Shown here: positions 33,246 through 35,954 of the stretch, in pieces
Layout: each line of letters begins with the position of its first letter
Numbering within the stretch: the stretch's first letter is position 1
DNA from: Bacteroidia bacterium
Lineage (GTDB): Bacteria > Bacteroidota > Bacteroidia > Bacteroidales > Paludibacteraceae
Direction of reading: 5' to 3'
DNA length: 35,954 bases
Assembly: GCA_021152555.1 (NCBI GenBank)
Contig: JAGKVE010000013.1
Location: forward strand, 1 to 35,954
Made by a program: the position numbers and the translations under genes
Notes under the pieces: model-generated
Database searches by the model: none
What the model saw: only the letters and a program-made list of their open reading frames with translations
What the model was told of the DNA's origin: nothing

Positions 33246-33336
33246 TTATTCTCAATTCTCAAGATTTTCGCTTGTCGAAAATAATCGTGCCCCCTCGGGG
33301 CTAAGAATTCTCAATTCTCAATTCTCAATTCACAAT
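33246..33336 (-). repeat. Heptamer arrays flanking two hairpins
   Basis: On the coding strand the spacer starts with five heptamers (TGAATTG twice, AGAATTG twice, then AGAATTC), the first TGA being the stop of the upstream gene. About 40 bases with two small hairpins follow (GCCCC/GGGGC at 33289-33301, ATTTTCG/CGAAAAT at 33264-33282), then two TTGAGAA units to the rsmI start. The same heptamer family on both sides suggests that a hairpin element was inserted into an existing array. Confidence 0.8.
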
Positions 33337-33975
33337 TCACCCGAATCTCCGGTGAAGGGTAACGAGGAACTGCTGGTAAGTGTTACTCTCAGTATCCCAT
33401 TGGAAACGGGAAGAAATATAATTGATTGCCTCATCGAATGAATTTAATTCATTCAGTTCTGTCAGCGTACGCTGCATTAGTTCGGCATTCTGGCCGAATA
33501 ACTCGCGCTGGTAGAGGAAGCGGTCGCCTAACGAGATTGCCAAACGGATGTCATCAACGGCTTTGCCATAGATTGCAGCCTTCGGCGAAACGGGTTCTTC
33601 TGCCACAGGTTTCTCTTGGGAGGTGGGTTCTTGGGCTGATTCCTCTTGAGTTTCCGGGATTGCCGGAGTTTCCGGAACCTCTGCGGTCTCCTGGATTGAC
33701 AGCTCCTCCGGCACTTCCGGAGCAGCAACCACTACCGGTTTCTCTACCACCACTTCTTTAATTACCTCTACCGGTTTTTCTACTATTTTCTCTACCACTT
33801 TCTCGATCACTTGCGGCTCAAGCGGCTGACGGCTTTTCAGTTCCTCCACTTCCGCTTCCAGGGAGGCGATGACTGCTTCGTTCGTCTGTTGTGCCTCTTC
33901 AAGAGCCGCTATACGTGCCTCATAGGCGGCTATACGTTCCTCAAGTCCTTCAAAATATTTGATTACTTCTTCCAT
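33337..33975 (-). CDS. Coiled-coil protein with Bacteroidales C-terminal domain
   Basis: A 212-residue soluble protein without a signal peptide. Residues 1-50 form a heptad coiled coil (R-I-A-A-Y-E-A-R-I-A-A-L-E-E-A). Residues ~55-90 are Val/Lys/Glu repeats (E-K-V-V-E-K-I-V-E-K-P-V-E) and ~90-135 is a Pro/Glu-rich linker. The conserved end (~138-212) reads L-G-D-R-F-L-Y-Q-R-E-L-F-G-Q-N-A-E-L-M and F-Q-W-D-T-E-S. I have seen this C-terminal domain in Bacteroidales proteins of unknown function. The stop is the first triplet of a heptamer array. Confidence 0.8.
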   Translation of the reverse strand: MEEVIKYFEGLEERIAAYEARIAALEEAQQTNEAVIASLEAEVEELKSRQPLEPQVIEKVVEKIVEKPVEVIKEVVVEKPVVVAAPEVPEELSIQETAEVPETPAIPETQEESAQEPTSQEKPVAEEPVSPKAAIYGKAVDDIRLAISLGDRFLYQRELFGQNAELMQRTLTELNELNSFDEAINYISSRFQWDTESNTYQQFLVTLHRRFG

Positions 33976-33977
33976 AT

Positions 33978-34012
33978 TCTTTGTACATCGTACATTTGTC
34001 CTTCGTACATTA
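33978..34012 (-). repeat. ATGTACG/ATGTACA array after the peptide transporter stop
   Basis: Starting at the transporter's TAA, the coding strand carries ATGTACG (two), ATGTACA and AAGGACA-type units at seven- to eight-base spacing. It closely resembles the array encoding a sorting tag at 22252-22277 (ATGTACA, AGGACAA), but here it is a spacer. Confidence 0.75.
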
Positions 34013-35548
34013 CTTGGTGGCGTCCTCTAATTTACCCATCATGGCAAACATAAAGACAGCGGCAATGAGGCAGACACCTATAAACACACTCCAAACGAGC
34101 CACAACGGCAGACTGCCCCAAAGGAAACCGCCTACGGAAACAAGGAAGTTACCCAAGGCGGTAGCCACGAACCAGCCGCCCATCATCATTCCTTTGTATT
34201 GCGGAGGAGCCACTTTGCTCACAAACGAGATACCCATCGGACTGAGCAGCAACTCGCCGAAAGTAAGTACCAGATATGTGATAATCAGCACGTTGGAGTT
34301 AACGAACGTGCCGTCTCCAGTCACGCGTGCCAGTTCTTGCTCCGCCGGAGTCAGCAGACCGATCGAGCAGAACGCCATCACGGCATAAGCTGCGGCTGCT
34401 ACTAACATACCGTAAGCGATCTTACGCGGTGCAGAAGGCTCTTTGCCTTTCTTGGCCAGCGCGCTGAAGATAGCCATGCTCACCGGCGTCAGGGCTACTA
34501 CGTAGAACGGGTTGAACTGCTGGAAGATAGGAGCGGAGATACCGATCTCTGCCGGATGGCTGATATACTTGTATGCCAGCGCACCCAGTACAGCGATTCC
34601 TACGCAGCTCCAGATCATCTTTGCTTTCTTCGTTCCTTCGCCGAAGATACCGAACAGCACATACACGAGGATAGCTACCAATACCAGATTGATGATGTCG
34701 AATGCCATCGTCTGAACGCCGGTCACTACCGGGTTCACAAACTCATTGGCGAAATAGGTCAGCGTCAGACCGTTCTGGTGGAACGCCATCCAGAAGAACA
34801 GCACTACCGCGAACACCAGACACAGCGCCACAATACGTTTCTTGGTCTGCTCCGGTGTCAGTTCCTCTACCTTCTGACCGCTTGCTGCTGCCTGCTTGGC
34901 GGTGTTCTCTACATGCTTGAACCAAGGACGGCAAGCGTAGTAGATAGCGATACTAATAATAAGCGAAGCGCACGCTACTGCGAACGCGAAATGGTAACTG
35001 TCATTGACGCTCACGCCCAGCGAACTCTGTGCCCAGTCCATGATTTTCACGGCTGCCGTCGGAGCAAACATAGCGCCGATGTTGATTGCCATATAGAACA
35101 GCGAGAAAGCGGCGTCACGGCGGTCAGCATATTGCGGATCGTCGTACAAATTGCCCACCATCACTTGCAGGTTGCCTTTGAAAAGACCCGTTCCGAAACT
35201 GATGAGAACCAGCGCGCCTATCATACCTGTCATCGCTACTGCCGTACTGCCGTATTCCACGCCTCCCATCGGGATGGCGAGCAACACATAGCCCAGAAAC
35301 ATGATAATGATACCTATCGTCACGCATTTGCCGTAACCGATTTTGTCGGCTACTATACCACCGATAAGCGGCAGGAAATAAACGAACGCAAGGAACGTGG
35401 AGTAAATAGCACCGGCTGCCGAAGCGGACAGACCGAAATTAGCGCGCAAGAAAAGCGCGAAAACGGCTAACATCGTGTAGTAGCCGAAACGCTCGCCTGT
35501 GTTGGCTAATGCCAACGCGAACAATCCTTTGGGTTGATTCTTAAACAT
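34010..35548 (-). CDS. POT-family proton-dependent peptide transporter
   Basis: Inner-membrane major-facilitator protein of 512 residues with about 12-14 helices that imports di- and tripeptides with protons. The N-terminal A-N-T-G-E-R-F-G-Y-Y-T-M-L matches the E-R-F-x-Y-Y signature; the first glutamate of the usual E-x-x-E-R motif is replaced by Asn, which I believe is common in Bacteroidota members. Also visible are G-G-I-V-A-D-K-I-G-Y-G-K and F-x-F-G-T-G-L-F-K-G-N-L-Q-V-M-V-G-N-L-Y, both family signatures. It may take up peptides for this secreted-protease bacterium. AT-rich heptamers lie upstream with no recognisable promoter. Confidence 0.93.
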   Translation of the reverse strand: MFKNQPKGLFALALANTGERFGYYTMLAVFALFLRANFGLSASAAGAIYSTFLAFVYFLPLIGGIVADKIGYGKCVTIGIIIMFLGYVLLAIPMGGVEYGSTAVAMTGMIGALVLISFGTGLFKGNLQVMVGNLYDDPQYADRRDAAFSLFYMAINIGAMFAPTAAVKIMDWAQSSLGVSVNDSYHFAFAVACASLIISIAIYYACRPWFKHVENTAKQAAASGQKVEELTPEQTKKRIVALCLVFAVVLFFWMAFHQNGLTLTYFANEFVNPVVTGVQTMAFDIINLVLVAILVYVLFGIFGEGTKKAKMIWSCVGIAVLGALAYKYISHPAEIGISAPIFQQFNPFYVVALTPVSMAIFSALAKKGKEPSAPRKIAYGMLVAAAAYAVMAFCSIGLLTPAEQELARVTGDGTFVNSNVLIITYLVLTFGELLLSPMGISFVSKVAPPQYKGMMMGGWFVATALGNFLVSVGGFLWGSLPLWLVWSVFIGVCLIAAVFMFAMMGKLEDATK

Positions 35549-35553
35549 AATGT

Positions 35554-35608
35554 ATAATTTTTAATTTGAATTCTCAATTTTTAATTTTTAATTTTTAATT
35601 TTTAATTA
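35554..35608 (-). repeat. AT-rich heptamer array between ilvE and the transporter
   Basis: On the coding strand TTAAAAA units run from the last codons of ilvE (V-I-K-N), through the TAA stop (35595-35597), then TTGAGAATTC, then more TTAAAAA-like sequence to near the transporter ATG. The GAGAATT unit is the one seen before rsmI. Confidence 0.8.
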
Positions 35609-35954
35609 CCTCACACCAATGATGTTTGTCTTCCGCCCGTCCGTACTGGATATCTTTTAACGCATGATAGAGTTTGGTCAGAACAGGTCCCGGTTCGTCT
35701 CCGAAATCATATACCCTGCCGCGTTCCGGGTCCAGCACTTTGTTGATTGGACTGATGACGCATGCCGTTCCGCAAGCCGCCGCTTCATCCATGTCTTCCA
35801 GTTCCTCCAGACGTATGTGACGGCGCGTCACTTTTATTCCCATTTCGTGCGCAAGGGTCATCAGACTGTCGTTCGTGATACTCGGCAGAATAGCACTGCT
35901 CCGCGGAGTAAGGTACTCTATCTTTCCTCCCTCCCTTGAGGGGAGGGTCGGGGT
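35595..35954 (-). CDS. ilvE: Branched-chain amino acid aminotransferase, C-terminal part
   Basis: PLP enzyme that interconverts leucine, isoleucine and valine with their keto acids. Only the last ~119 codons are in the window; the gene continues past base 35954 and the frame is open to the edge. The conserved L-T-P-R-S-S-A-I-L-P-S-I-T-N-D-S-L and C-G-T-A-C-V-I-S-P-I (cofactor phosphate region) identify it, with E-P-G-P-V-L-T-K-L-Y near the end. At the window edge ten codons (T-P-T-L-P-S-R-E-G-G) do not look like ilvE and coincide with a G-rich palindrome. The last residues V-I-K-N come from the heptamer array. Confidence 0.93.
   Translation of the reverse strand, partial: TPTLPSREGGKIEYLTPRSSAILPSITNDSLMTLAHEMGIKVTRRHIRLEELEDMDEAAACGTACVISPINKVLDPERGRVYDFGDEPGPVLTKLYHALKDIQYGRAEDKHHWCEVIKN
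35925..35954 (-). repeat. G-rich palindrome in frame in ilvE
   Basis: On the + strand CCCTCCC, TTGA, GGGGAGGG form a hairpin with G-rich flank, translated as T-P-T-L-P-S-R-E-G-G on the - strand. It resembles the element at 20814-20837. The window ends inside it, so its full length is unknown. Confidence 0.6.

Noticed and set aside
34556..35470. 304-codon open frame on the + strand opposite the peptide transporter
   Set aside because: It is a shadow of the POT gene: polar, His/Arg-rich, with no domain and no start signals.

Overview
The window comes from a Bacteroidota chromosome, most likely order Bacteroidales. The signs are TTG-N20-TACCTTTG promoters (the Bacteroidota -33/-7 type), AT-rich leaders without clear Shine-Dalgarno sequences, a Bacteroidales-type DUF4254 / GT9 / LPS-kinase gene set, Wzi-family capsule assembly protein, M6 proteases and secreted proteins ending in a short sorting-tag-like module (K-V-L-R-D-G-Q...Y-N-x-x-G). 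The genus cannot be fixed from this stretch. A GH28 pectin enzyme would suit a gut or rumen polysaccharide degrader.

Layout. 1-765 is the 3' part of dnaJ. 800-4070 (+) holds two outer-membrane barrel-like proteins and an O-antigen ligase/polymerase, joined by 4-base overlaps. Converging on it from 12667 down to 4003 (-) is a compact surface-glycan run: exoA, lptB, a kelch lipoprotein, wzi, DUF4254, a GT9 heptosyltransferase-like enzyme, an LPS-kinase/GT2 fusion and two GT2 enzymes. 12.7-14.7 kb (-) carries an M6 metalloprotease whose C-terminal sorting tag has been lost by a one-base frameshift, plus a stand-alone copy of its propeptide region. 14.7-16.2 kb (-) is mlaF-mlaE. 16.3-24.6 kb is a secreted-protein island: three tagged beta-sandwich proteins, a second M6 protease and a small secreted protein. 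24.6-35.95 kb (-) is a long co-directional run: GH28, truA, flippase, two FKBP isomerases, riboflavin synthase, second flippase, rsmI, a coiled-coil protein, a POT peptide transporter and the end of ilvE.

The most unusual signal is not a gene. Many spacers are filled with short arrays whose unit is seven bases long. Each spacer has its own unit, and the array typically starts at, or contains, the stop codon of the upstream gene. Related arrays also lie in frame inside coding sequence: in riboflavin synthase, in two sorting-tag linkers and at the flippase C-terminus. A G-rich palindrome lies in frame in ilvE. This resembles the heptanucleotide STRR sequences of filamentous cyanobacteria and the in-frame palindromic elements of Rickettsia, but the family here is not one I recognise. 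Other leads are the frameshifted sorting tag, the orphan propeptide, a ten-G tract in the kelch gene and the kinase-glycosyltransferase fusion.
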